This document shows, in pieces, positions 1 through 8,128 of a DNA stretch of 64,000 nt. A model generated the notes under the pieces. That model searched no databases, had not been told where the DNA came from, and was given only the letters and a program-made list of their open reading frames with translations. Source of the stretch: Clostridium_AD frigoriphilum (lineage in GTDB: Bacteria; Bacillota; Clostridia; Clostridiales; Clostridiaceae). The translations under genes and the position numbers were made by a program. The DNA is taken from positions 186,001 through 250,000 of the forward strand of contig NZ_JAZHFS010000004.1 of the NCBI RefSeq assembly GCF_036541405.1, in the 5' to 3' direction. Every line of letters starts with the position of its first letter. Within the stretch, counting starts at the first letter, position 1.

Positions 1-377
1 TAGATATTCCTAGTACCAACATTTATGTACTTGGTAATTTAGATGCCATTCATAGAATAATGAACAATTTAATTTCTAATGCAATTAAATATGGGAGTGA
101 TGGTAAATACTTAGGATTGAAATTAACTTATGATGATAACTGTTCCTATGTAGAAATTTGCGACAAAGGTAAAGGAATCGAAGAAATTAATGTTGACAGG
201 GTATTTGAAAGGATGTACACCCTTGAAGATTCAAGAAATAAATTATATCAAGGAAGTGGATTAGGACTTACAATAACCAAAAGGCTTGTTGAGAAATTAG
301 GTGGGAAGATATCACTAGAAAGCAAACCTTATGAAAAAACTAGCTTTATTTTTCTATTAAAGAGAATAACTTATTAG
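1..377 (+). CDS. Sensor histidine kinase, C-terminal part (cut by window edge)
   Basis: The reading frame is open from the first bases and ends in the HATPase_c ATP-binding fold of a membrane sensor kinase. The N box is visible (RIMNNLISNAIKYG, the first residues encoded before position 60), then a G1 box (DKGKGIE) and a G2 box (GSGLGL), followed by the usual short C-terminal strand. The phosphoacceptor His domain and membrane part lie upstream of the window. An ABC exporter follows 130 bp downstream. In Firmicutes, kinases of this size class next to BcrAB-type transporters usually sense cell-wall-active peptides. The specificity here is inferred from context only. Confidence 0.9.
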   Translation, partial: DIPSTNIYVLGNLDAIHRIMNNLISNAIKYGSDGKYLGLKLTYDDNCSYVEICDKGKGIEEINVDRVFERMYTLEDSRNKLYQGSGLGLTITKRLVEKLGGKISLESKPYEKTSFIFLLKRITY

Positions 378-422
378 TTTATATTAGTAAGATGCGAAAT
401 AAAAAGTATTTTGATTTTCAAC

Positions 423-441
423 TTAAGATTTTTGTAAGATT
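423..441 (+). promoter_or_regulatory. Direct-repeat site of OmpR-family response regulator type
   Basis: TTAAGATT (423-430) and GTAAGATT (434-441) form an 8-bp direct repeat with 11-bp periodicity, one helical turn, just upstream of the ABC exporter. Tandem half-sites with this spacing are typical of OmpR-type regulators. The natural partner would be the regulator of the kinase that ends at position 377. A weak -10 (TACAAT, around 471) follows. Binding is inferred. Confidence 0.5.
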
Positions 442-510
442 TGGTTAATAAAAAAGATAAGTCTATACCATACAATAGAACTATAGTAGATAAAAAAAGG
501 GGGATGAACC

Positions 511-1434
511 ATGGATTATATATTAAGAACTATAAATTTATCGAAAAAATTTATAGACAATGAGGTTGTAACTAATGTAAATATGAATATCAAAAAAGGA
601 GAAATATACGGCTTTTTAGGGCCCAATGGAGCTGGTAAGACTACAATTATGAAGATGATATTAAATCTTGTTAAACCAAGCATTGGGGAAATTGAAATTT
701 TTGGTGAGAAACTAAATTTTAAAGCTTATGAAATTTTGAAACGGATAGGAAGCATCATTGAGTATCCTGTGTTTTACGATAAACTCACTGGTAGAGAGAA
801 TCTGGAGCTTCATTGTGAATATATGGGATATTACGATAAAAGTGCTATCAATAGGGCATTAGAACTAGTAAATTTAAGTGGTATAGATGATAAGCCAGTT
901 AAGAATTTTTCTCTAGGAATGAAACAAAGACTAGGAATTGCAAGGGCAATTATAACAAAACCGGAGTTTTTAATATTAGATGAGCCTATTAATGGGCTTG
1001 ATCCAATAGGTATCAAACAGATTAGAAATTTATTAAAAATGTTAAGCAAAGAATATGGTATTACCATTTTAATATCTAGTCATATTTTGAGCGAAATTGA
1101 ACAAATAGCAGATACTATAGGGATAATAACTAATGGAATATTAATAAAAGAGGTCTCAATGGAGAGCATTAGAACAGATCATACTGAGTATGTAGAAATT
1201 AATACTAAGGACTTTATAAGAGCTTCTTATATTTTAGAAAATGAGTTAAACATTTCTAACTTTAAGATTGTAGACAATACATTTATAAGAATATATGACT
1301 TGAAGTTAGCTCAAAAAGATATTTCAAAAGCATTAATTTTAAAAGGTATTGAAATTGAATCTATAAATAAGAAAAAAAGTTCTTTAGAAGATTATTTCTT
1401 AAAACTTTTAAATGGAGGTAATATAAATGCTTAA
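511..1434 (+). CDS. ABC exporter ATP-binding protein, BcrA type
   Basis: This 307-aa ATPase carries Walker A GPNGAGKT (37-44), the signature FSLGMKQR (133-140) and Walker B FLILDEP (153-159). A C-terminal extension of about 85 residues is typical of the bacitracin/lantibiotic self-resistance group (BcrA, NisF). It would power efflux of a peptide antibiotic together with the permease that overlaps its 3' end by 8 bp. The ATG lies 6 bp after an AAAGGGGG ribosome site. The kinase upstream and the direct repeat in the gap suggest induction by the substrate. The substrate itself cannot be read from the sequence. Confidence 0.9.
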   Translation: MDYILRTINLSKKFIDNEVVTNVNMNIKKGEIYGFLGPNGAGKTTIMKMILNLVKPSIGEIEIFGEKLNFKAYEILKRIGSIIEYPVFYDKLTGRENLELHCEYMGYYDKSAINRALELVNLSGIDDKPVKNFSLGMKQRLGIARAIITKPEFLILDEPINGLDPIGIKQIRNLLKMLSKEYGITILISSHILSEIEQIADTIGIITNGILIKEVSMESIRTDHTEYVEINTKDFIRASYILENELNISNFKIVDNTFIRIYDLKLAQKDISKALILKGIEIESINKKKSSLEDYFLKLLNGGNINA

Positions 1435-2128
1435 ACTAATTAAATTAGAAATCAAGAAATTTAAACTTAATAAAAATGTAAAAACAGTTATGATTACAAA
1501 TTTAATTATACTAGCTGTTTTACTTCTAGGTGTATATTCTTTAAAATTTAACGCTAAGGAAAATATGTTCAGAAATTATAGTGATGTCTTTCTATATACA
1601 GGTACTATAGTAAGAGCTACTTTCTCAATTTTTGCAGCGGCTCTTATTTCTAAATTAATAATTGGTGAATACAAATGTAAAACAATAAATATTATGTTTA
1701 GCTATCCAATAAACAGAAAAAAGATTATGGCAGCAAAGTTAGCTATTGTGGTTATATTTGCTTTTACAACTATGATTTTATCAAATATATTCTTGATTTT
1801 CAGTATATATCTTCTAAATATATTTGCAAATTTTATTCAAATTCCTTTAACTCAAGATATTTTAATGAAAAATTTAATTAATATTTTTGTGTATTCGGCA
1901 ACATTTTCCTTTGTGAGTTTAATTCCACTATATATAGGTATGAAAAACAAATCAGGATCTGCCACAATAATAACTTCAATAATAGTGGTGAGTTTTTTAA
2001 ATAGTGGATCTAATGGCGATACATTAAGTTCTATAATCATAATTCCTATCATTCTTGCGATTATAGGCATTTTTGTAGCTTATTTATCCATAAAAGATAT
2101 AGAAAAAGTAGATGTGACCACTCCCTAG
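1427..2128 (+). CDS. ABC-2 type permease partner (BcrB/NisE-like)
   Basis: This 233-aa, very hydrophobic protein has about six transmembrane segments (first near residues 22-42, last near 205-225) and the conserved segment 'LISKLIIGEYKCKTINI', which resembles the coupling region of ABC-2 permeases. It starts inside the ATPase gene (8-bp overlap, GGAGG ribosome site), so the two are translationally coupled. It forms the membrane channel of the exporter. A strong hairpin follows it and ends the operon. Confidence 0.85.
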   Translation: MLKLIKLEIKKFKLNKNVKTVMITNLIILAVLLLGVYSLKFNAKENMFRNYSDVFLYTGTIVRATFSIFAAALISKLIIGEYKCKTINIMFSYPINRKKIMAAKLAIVVIFAFTTMILSNIFLIFSIYLLNIFANFIQIPLTQDILMKNLINIFVYSATFSFVSLIPLYIGMKNKSGSATIITSIIVVSFLNSGSNGDTLSSIIIIPIILAIIGIFVAYLSIKDIEKVDVTTP

Positions 2129-2168
2129 AACTACTGAAACACACACACCTAAAGAGATAATACACTAG

Positions 2169-2206
2169 CCTATAAAGTAGACAATTTAAATTGTCTGCGT
2201 TATAGG
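2169..2206 (+). terminator. Hairpin terminator after the BcrAB-type operon
   Basis: Arms CCTATAA and AGACAATTT pair with AAATTGTCT and TTATAGG, with one small internal mismatch loop. A T-rich stretch (TTATATTATTTTA) follows. It also faces the end of the minus-strand acetyltransferase, so it may work in both directions. Confidence 0.75.
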
Positions 2207-2293
2207 TTATATTATTTTACTTAACTTTTATAATGCATTCCAAGTAAAGAGTAACACCTTATTTTACATTAACTCTACAAAATTGAATTTCTC

Positions 2294-2881
2294 TTACTCA
2301 GCGGATAAGTTAATTATGTCTTCTTTTGTAATCTCTCGCAATACTCTGCAAGGATTACCTACTGCAATTACCCCTGCTGGAATATCTTTATTTACCACAC
2401 TTCCTGCTCCAATAATGCTACCTTTTCCGATAGTAACTCCACCGCATACAGTAACATTGGCACCAATCCATACATCATCTTCTATTATAATAGGTTTGGA
2501 AGTTCCAATTCCTTCCGCCCTTTGCATTGGAAGAACTGCATGTCCTGAACACGCTAAACAAACCCCAGGAGCTATAAATGCATTTGCACCAATATAGACT
2601 GGCGATGTATCCAGTATCACACAATTATAGTTAATCACAGTAAGTCCATGGGTATGTATATTGAAACCATAATCACAATGAAATTATGGTTCAATAAATG
2701 TTAGAGGATGTGAAGTTCCAAGTAATTCTTTCAAAATGCTACTTCTTTTTTCTCCCTCAGATGGTCCAGTCTGATTATATTTCCAACATAATTCTTTCGC
2801 CTTTTGTTGTAATTCTGACGGCATATCTGTGTTCTTTGAAGAATATCCTTTATTTTGTTTCATAATTTCTTTAAAATCCAT
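2294..2881 (-). pseudogene. Sugar (maltose-type) O-acetyltransferase broken by one in-frame stop
   Basis: Residues 1-65 are the Mac domain that starts maltose/galactoside O-acetyltransferases (MDFKEIMKQNKGY...). They end at TAA (2684-2686). Reading through that codon in the same frame gives 15 more residues (FHCDYGFNIHTHGLTV...) and then, without any shift, the left-handed beta-helix part with hexapeptide repeats (IGANAFIAPG, IIEDDVWIGANV, IGAGSVVNKDIPAG). The full frame is 195 codons, the normal family length, so one base change separates it from an intact gene. The enzyme would acetylate a sugar from acetyl-CoA. An intact relative lies at 27945-28550. Confidence 0.85.
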
Positions 2882-3104
2882 TATCTTATTCCTTTCAAAT
2901 TTTACTATTTATTGAGTTGTTGTAGATCTTTCATATGGTGTAATATTAAATAAATACTACATATACTATTTATTTAATATAGTACATAATACCATATTTT
3001 TAAAAATAGAGCATTTTTATAACTATTAAATAATGGCATACAACTTAAATCTATGGTAATATATTGCTTAATTTAATAAGATTTAAACTAAAGGAGCTAA
3101 TGAA

Positions 3105-3185
3105 ATGAAAAAATATTTAATGATTATAATTTTCATTCTATCAATTTGTTGTAGTTTATTTTATACTAAACCCATAGTTTATTAA
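3105..3185 (+). CDS. 26-aa hydrophobic peptide, probably the stub of a secreted protein
   Basis: An AAAGGAG ribosome site precedes ATG and a frame encoding MKKYLMIIIFILSICCSLFY and six more residues. A lysine start, a hydrophobic core and Cys-Cys near position 15 resemble a signal or lipoprotein leader. It stops just before the acetyltransferase remnant. It is most likely the 5' end of a gene whose body was deleted, though a genuine small membrane peptide cannot be excluded. Confidence 0.4.
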   Translation: MKKYLMIIIFILSICCSLFYTKPIVY

Positions 3186-3197
3186 AATGATGTTTAA

Positions 3198-3536
3198 TGG
3201 TATGATTTTCTAGCTGATAAACTAATTATAGGAAAGTTCTGTGCAATTGCTCATGGCATTGAATTTGTAAAAGGAGATACCATTATCGGTAATGATGTTT
3301 GGATAGGCCAAAATGTAGTTATAATGCCTGGCATACATATTGGTAACGGTGCAATTATTGCTGACAATTCTATTGTTACAAAAAATGTTCCTGATTACCA
3401 TATAGTTGCTGGAACCCCTGCTAAAATCATAAGAAAACGCTTTGATGATAATTTAATCCAATATCTGTTAACCTTAAAATGGTGGGATTGGTCAGCAGTA
3501 AAAAAATCACGTATTACCTTGGAGGGAAATTTATGA
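3198..3536 (+). pseudogene. Remnant of a Vat/CatB-type xenobiotic acetyltransferase
   Basis: The frame reads DKLIIGKFCAIAHGIEFV, then jumps to KGDTIIGNDVWIGQNV and continues with hexapeptide repeats to 'IIRKRFDDNLIQYLLTLKWWDW'. These are signature segments of streptogramin A / type B chloramphenicol acetyltransferases. The N-terminal ~45 residues and an internal block of about 40 residues (the region carrying the NGANH motif and catalytic His) are missing, so it cannot be active. The stop codon overlaps the ATG of the next acetyltransferase (ATGA), which shows the two were once translationally coupled. Confidence 0.8.
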
Positions 3537-3931
3537 AGCATATTGTACTCATTGATAAATTACCAGATACAACTCAATATATTAAATTAAGGAAAGAGGT
3601 TGGTTGGGGAGCATTAGATATAGAAGTCACCAGAAAAGGAATAAGCAATTCATGTTATTGTTTATGTGTTGAATGTGAAGGCTCCCTCGTTGGATTTGGA
3701 AGAGTTGTAGGAGATGGAGCAACAGTTTTTTATGTTCATGATATAATGGTATCACCAAAATTTCAGAAACAAAAAATTGGTATTAGAATTATGGAAAAAA
3801 TAATGGAATATATCAGAATAAATTGCTTAGAGAAAGCATTTGTTGGTCTAATAGCAAAAGATATCCTTTATAATTTTTATAAAAAATTCGGATTTATATA
3901 TAATGAGAATAATCGTTTTTATCGTTTATAA
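3533..3931 (+). CDS. GNAT-family N-acetyltransferase
   Basis: This 132-aa protein has the GNAT acetyl-CoA site (VSPKFQKQKIGIRIM, around residues 73-87, matching the Q-x-x-G-x-G/A pattern) and the typical C-terminal 'LYNFYKKFGF' segment. The start at 3533 is chosen because GGAGG lies 8 bp before it and because it overlaps the stop of the preceding remnant. The substrate is unknown. As the second gene behind a drug-acetyltransferase remnant it may have belonged to a detoxification cassette. Confidence 0.8.
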   Translation: MKHIVLIDKLPDTTQYIKLRKEVGWGALDIEVTRKGISNSCYCLCVECEGSLVGFGRVVGDGATVFYVHDIMVSPKFQKQKIGIRIMEKIMEYIRINCLEKAFVGLIAKDILYNFYKKFGFIYNENNRFYRL

Positions 3932-4147
3932 ATTTAGAAGTTTTGGTACATAACATTCATATATTGCATCATAAATGAATGCACCATTTTCCATTAACCA
4001 TTACATTTATATATTGGCTATGTTTAATAATAGTGTTGATAATATGATGATTTTTAAGGGAACTCATTTTTTTATTCCCTTGATTTACAATTTATAACTA
4101 TTTTGCAGTATTATATTAAGGTTATTTGAATTCTATATTTAAATTTT

Positions 4148-4450
4148 TTATATGTTTTCTTCATAAACTTTCTTTATATACGTGTATCTTTTTTCGGAAT
4201 TAAACCATTTTATTACACTTGATACTATAAAGATTAATACAATTAATGCAGAAGATCTAATTGAAATTGTATGAGCTTCTGTATTCATGGGATATTTTAT
4301 TAAATAAATACTATTCATTAGAATAATGAATAGTATTAAAGGTACTGTATTCCTTATCTCATATGCAATAATACCTTTTTCGTGAATTGGCTTCCATTTT
4401 ATAAAGAAATTATCATTACTTAATTTTTTTATTTGTTTCACCTCTTTCAA
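4148..4450 (-). CDS. Small two-helix membrane protein of unknown function
   Basis: This 100-aa frame starts with TTG and has hydrophobic segments near residues 34-52 and 65-82, a charged N terminus (KEVKQIKKL) and a charged tail (SEKRYTYIKKVYEENI). It stands alone on the minus strand between broken genes. No family was recognised. The start is uncertain: GAGGTG occurs just inside the frame and a clean ribosome site before TTG is not evident. Confidence 0.4.
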   Translation of the reverse strand: MKEVKQIKKLSNDNFFIKWKPIHEKGIIAYEIRNTVPLILFIILMNSIYLIKYPMNTEAHTISIRSSALIVLIFIVSSVIKWFNSEKRYTYIKKVYEENI

Positions 4451-4530
4451 TATTTATTATTAATGTATCCTTATTCAATTATACAACATAGTCATGAGAT
4501 TATTCAAATATTTAACATAGTTATATATAA

Positions 4531-4869
4531 ATTGCTTCTCTGTTAAATGCTTATCAAGAAAGAATCAATCAGAAGGTGGAAGAAATTATTCAAATAAAAG
4601 GGTATCTAGATCGGTAAGATTTGAGAGAACTATACTCTGGTATGATTTTGAAGGATGAAGATAATGTGTATCGCTTCCTGAAAAGAGATGATATACAGAA
4701 ATTTCTTACTAGACTTCCCAGTGATTGTTTGAGTAAAATATCGGATGCAAAAATGCAAATGGAGAAAAATTTACGCTACGTGAATGGAAAAAAAGATATT
4801 TTAATCGAAATAGGTATTGAGAAAATAATTCATAGAATGATAGAGAATATGTTGGATGAAATATTTTAA
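4531..4869 (+). pseudogene. Remnant of an unidentified soluble protein with internal stop
   Basis: One frame runs from 4531 to 4869 with a single TAA at 4615. Before it: SLLNAYQERINQKVEEIIQI. After it: RFLKRDDIQKFLTRLPSDCL and MIENMLDEIF. The composition is that of a helical protein, possibly the effector half of a regulator, and it ends 27 bp before the alpha/beta hydrolase. No start with a ribosome site is present. The family was not recognised. Confidence 0.45.
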
Positions 4870-4895
4870 AATAAATCCAGAAAGGAGCCACAATT

Positions 4896-5657
4896 ATGAA
4901 GTTTTATGAGTATGGAGATAAAAATTTACCACACATAATGCTAATTCATGGTGCAGGTAGATCCTATTGGCTTTATTTACGAGAAGCTAGATTATTGCAA
5001 AATAAATATCATGTAATACTACCGGTGATTGATGGACATGGTGAAGAAGGAAATGTTCCTTATATTTCTACAGAAAAAATTGTAGACCAGTTAATTGAGT
5101 ATATTGACAATAACTGTTCTGGTAAACTTTTTGCAGTCAGCGGAGTATCTCTCGGTGGTCAGATTACAATAGAACTTCTATCAAGAAGAAGGGATATTGC
5201 AGAAAAAGCGATTGTAGAAAGTGGACTTTGTATTCCTCAGCCATTTCTTGTAAAATACAGTACGTTTGTTGTAAAATTGTGTGGCAAATTGTTGTTTTCC
5301 AAAACTTTTAACAAATGGGCCCTAAATATACTTCCTAAACGTATGCAGTATCCTAAAGAGATTGCAGAGTTGTATATGAGAGATATTACATCTATAAAAA
5401 CTGAAAATCTAATTCGGATTCTTGATACCTATTATCAATACAAAATGAAAGAAAGTTTAAGAGACAGTCAGGCAGATACCATTTACTGGTATGGAGGTAA
5501 GGAAATGAAATGTATTAAACAATCCGCAAAGTTATTCCAGTCTTATATTAAAAAGTGTAAAGTAGTTGAATTGAAAGGTTATTATCATTCAGAAATAAGT
5601 GATTATCGTCCAGAAGAATGGGTGGAAAAAGCAGAAGAATTTTTTAACCATCGTTAA
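4896..5657 (+). CDS. Alpha/beta hydrolase
   Basis: This 253-aa cytoplasmic enzyme has the alpha/beta-hydrolase fold: oxyanion segment LIHGAGRSYW (16-25), nucleophile elbow GVSLGG (Ser85) and a C-terminal catalytic His (GYYHSE, His231). A GAAAGGAG site sits 9 bp before the ATG. It probably cleaves a small ester or amide, but nothing in the sequence fixes the substrate. The decayed frame just upstream may have been its regulator. A hairpin follows the gene. Confidence 0.85.
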   Translation: MKFYEYGDKNLPHIMLIHGAGRSYWLYLREARLLQNKYHVILPVIDGHGEEGNVPYISTEKIVDQLIEYIDNNCSGKLFAVSGVSLGGQITIELLSRRRDIAEKAIVESGLCIPQPFLVKYSTFVVKLCGKLLFSKTFNKWALNILPKRMQYPKEIAELYMRDITSIKTENLIRILDTYYQYKMKESLRDSQADTIYWYGGKEMKCIKQSAKLFQSYIKKCKVVELKGYYHSEISDYRPEEWVEKAEEFFNHR

Positions 5658-5681
5658 TTTCCAAATAAAGTGTTTTAAAAA

Positions 5682-5712
5682 CCACAGTATAGAACTACTA
5701 TCCATACTGTGG
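5682..5712 (+). terminator. Hairpin after the alpha/beta hydrolase
   Basis: CCACAGTAT pairs with ATACTGTGG around a 13-nt loop. It lies between convergent units, so it may serve both directions. The following T-tract is weak. Confidence 0.6.
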
Positions 5713-5736
5713 CTTGTATAACAATATTTAATTAAT

Positions 5737-5993
5737 CTAATTTAATCTGTCTAATTCAAAAAAATATCCACCACTAAATAGTAAAAGTGTATTAGCATCT
5801 TTTACATAAAAACGATTGCCTATATCACTTAATCCATCTACAACAACCTGCTTAAGAGGAAAACTTGCACTATTTAATTTGCTAAAATTAACATGATAAC
5901 CGCTTTCAAAATCTGATTTAGAAATACTTGATTTTTTATAAACCGGATTTGTACATATATTAGTTCCATAACTAGCTTTTGCCTTTGAATAAG
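5737..5993 (-). pseudogene. C-terminal remnant of an unidentified protein
   Basis: Downstream of the kinase gene on the same strand there is an open stretch of about 85 codons with no start (TGA directly upstream). It encodes sensible protein sequence: ASYGTNICTNPVYKKSSISK, then SDFESGYHVNFSKLN, and a tail SGGYFFELDRLN. Base composition and residue use look like real coding sequence, perhaps a secreted protein. The 5' part is gone. The family was not recognised. Confidence 0.4.
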
Positions 5994-6016
5994 TAATATT
6001 TCACAACTGATTTACC

Positions 6017-7435
6017 TTAATTGTTGCTAATAAAAGCATCTTTTATTTTTGGCAACTTTACTTCTACTTTAGTTCCATTTCCATAATCACTACTAACCAC
6101 TAGATCTCCTTTATGCAAGTTTATTATTTCATTTGATATTGCAAGTCCCAATCCACTTCCTGATTTTTTAGAGTCTCCTTTGTAAAACTTTTTGGTAATG
6201 CTTTTTAAATCTTCTTTGCTTATACCTATACCATTATCGCTTATAGTTATCGTTAGACTTTCCTTTTCCTCACTCTGCCCTATATAAACTGTTCCCCCTC
6301 TACCTGTAAACTTTAAAGCATTATCTAATATATTAATAAAAACTTGTTTTAGTCTGTTTTTATCTCCATCAATAAATATAGTTTCTTCAGTATTATAAAT
6401 TAACATAATTCCACTTTTCTGTGCTCTTGGCTGAAACTCCATAATTATACTTTTTAAAATTTCGCTTATATCAATTTTATCTATGTGAAGAGTAATTCTG
6501 CCAGCTTGAAATTTTGACAAGTCTAAAAGATCCTCTACCATCAATGATAATCTTTCGCTTTCTTCAACTATAATATTAAGTGCTTCCGCTTTTTTAACCT
6601 CATCTGTAAATTCTTTTCTTTTTAATGTTAATGCCCAGCCTTTTATAGATGTTAATGGTGTCCTAAGTTCATGTGATATTGATGATATAAATTCATTCTT
6701 CAATTTTTCATTTTTTAATGTTTCCTCAGATAGATAGTTTAAGGTATCAGCCATTATACCTACTTCGTCATTATATTTTTTATCTATTCTTATTGAAAAT
6801 TTTCCTTTAGCCATTTCATTAGCTGCATTTGTTACAGTTTTTAAGGGTTCTATAATCGTTTCAGACATAATTATACTTAGTTTTGCTGTGGCTAAAATAA
6901 CAATAACTCCTATTAATGCGAGTACAAAATATATTCTTATAAGAAATTTATTTACCTTTGCCATTGATGTTATAAGCCGTATAACTCCAACCGTTCTACC
7001 ATTTGATATTAAACTTTTTGAAACTACCATTATACTTTCTTTATATGTGCCTTTAAAAATTACTATCTCTCCATTTAGTGCTTCATCAATATCTGGTGAT
7101 TGTATTTTTATTCCAGATGAAACACCCTTATTATCGTTAATTACTATTCCATTTGTATTCACAATCTGAATCTGTGAGTTTGTTAAATAAGAAAAATTAT
7201 CCATTATGTCATTAGATGCCTTTAAAAGGTCTGTATCAGCAAGGTACTTCTTGTAAAAATCACTTGATATCTCTGCTTGATTTTTAAGTGTATTTTCAAT
7301 AGTATTGTTATAATATTTTTTTATACTAATCATAAGAATGCCTTCAAATATAAGTACAATCAAAATTATAAGTATTAAGTAACTTACTGTAAGCCTTGTC
7401 TTAATACTCCTCACACGTATCCTCTCATTTTCCAA
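6017..7435 (-). CDS. Membrane sensor histidine kinase
   Basis: This 472-aa protein has a transmembrane helix at about 16-36, an extracytoplasmic sensor domain (37-165), a second helix (166-188) and a HAMP linker (about 190-240). The HisKA domain follows with phosphoacceptor His255 in SISHELRTPL, then HATPase_c with DNALKFTGRGG, DNGIGIS and GSGLGL. It overlaps the response regulator gene by 11 bp, so both are translated together. The lipoprotein in front of them may supply or modulate the signal. The signal itself is unknown. Confidence 0.92.
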   Translation of the reverse strand: MENERIRVRSIKTRLTVSYLILIILIVLIFEGILMISIKKYYNNTIENTLKNQAEISSDFYKKYLADTDLLKASNDIMDNFSYLTNSQIQIVNTNGIVINDNKGVSSGIKIQSPDIDEALNGEIVIFKGTYKESIMVVSKSLISNGRTVGVIRLITSMAKVNKFLIRIYFVLALIGVIVILATAKLSIIMSETIIEPLKTVTNAANEMAKGKFSIRIDKKYNDEVGIMADTLNYLSEETLKNEKLKNEFISSISHELRTPLTSIKGWALTLKRKEFTDEVKKAEALNIIVEESERLSLMVEDLLDLSKFQAGRITLHIDKIDISEILKSIIMEFQPRAQKSGIMLIYNTEETIFIDGDKNRLKQVFINILDNALKFTGRGGTVYIGQSEEKESLTITISDNGIGISKEDLKSITKKFYKGDSKKSGSGLGLAISNEIINLHKGDLVVSSDYGNGTKVEVKLPKIKDAFISNN

Positions 7436-8108
7436 ACCTATACCCCACTCCCCAAACCGTTTTTATATAAATAGGCTTCGATGGATTATCTTCTATTTTT
7501 TCTCTTATTCTCCTTACATGGACATCAACAGTCTTTATTTCACCAAAGAAATCCTCTCCCCAAGCTAAATCTAGGAGCTTTTCCCTTGAAAGTGCTTTAT
7601 TTATATTTCCCATCAATACCTCTATAAGACAAAACTCTCTGAAAGTGAATTCTATCTCCAATTCATTTCTATAAATTTTTCTTGATATTTTATCAAGTTT
7701 TAATTGGTTGTATATAAGAATATCCGAATTAATGTCATTTCTTTTTATTTTTCTTAAATTAGCATTTATCCTTGAAATAAGTTCCATAGGATTAAATGGC
7801 TTAACCATGTAATCGTCCGCCCCAATATCAAGCCCTGTTATTTTGTCCATATCTTGTCCTTTTGCCGTTAGCATTATTATACAGCAATCATAACCCTTTT
7901 CTCTTAACCTTTTACATACCTCATAACCATCAATATTAGGTAACATTATATCAAGAATTACTACATCAGGTTTTTCAGCTTCATATTTAATTAACCCATC
8001 TTCACCCGATGATGCTTCCATAACTTTAAACTTACTTAATGATAAATTTAAAGTTATAAAATCTCTAATGTGTTTTTCATCCTCAACAACAAGAACCTTT
8101 TCATTCAT
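7425..8108 (-). CDS. OmpR/PhoB-family response regulator
   Basis: This 227-aa protein has a receiver domain with acidic pocket ED (9-11), phosphoacceptor Asp53 (VILDIMLP) and Lys103 region (MVKPFNP), then a winged-helix output domain ending in VWGVGYRFGK, the standard PhoB-type C terminus. It precedes and overlaps its kinase gene and follows a lipoprotein gene by 20 bp, so the three form one operon. Confidence 0.93.
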   Translation of the reverse strand: MNEKVLVVEDEKHIRDFITLNLSLSKFKVMEASSGEDGLIKYEAEKPDVVILDIMLPNIDGYEVCKRLREKGYDCCIIMLTAKGQDMDKITGLDIGADDYMVKPFNPMELISRINANLRKIKRNDINSDILIYNQLKLDKISRKIYRNELEIEFTFREFCLIEVLMGNINKALSREKLLDLAWGEDFFGEIKTVDVHVRRIREKIEDNPSKPIYIKTVWGVGYRFGK

Positions 8109-8128
8109 TTACCACCACGCCCCAATGA

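Noticed and set aside
2283..2597. Plus-strand frame of 104 codons opposite the sugar acetyltransferase
   Set aside because: It is the antisense of hexapeptide repeats, rich in Pro/Thr/Ile, without ribosome site.
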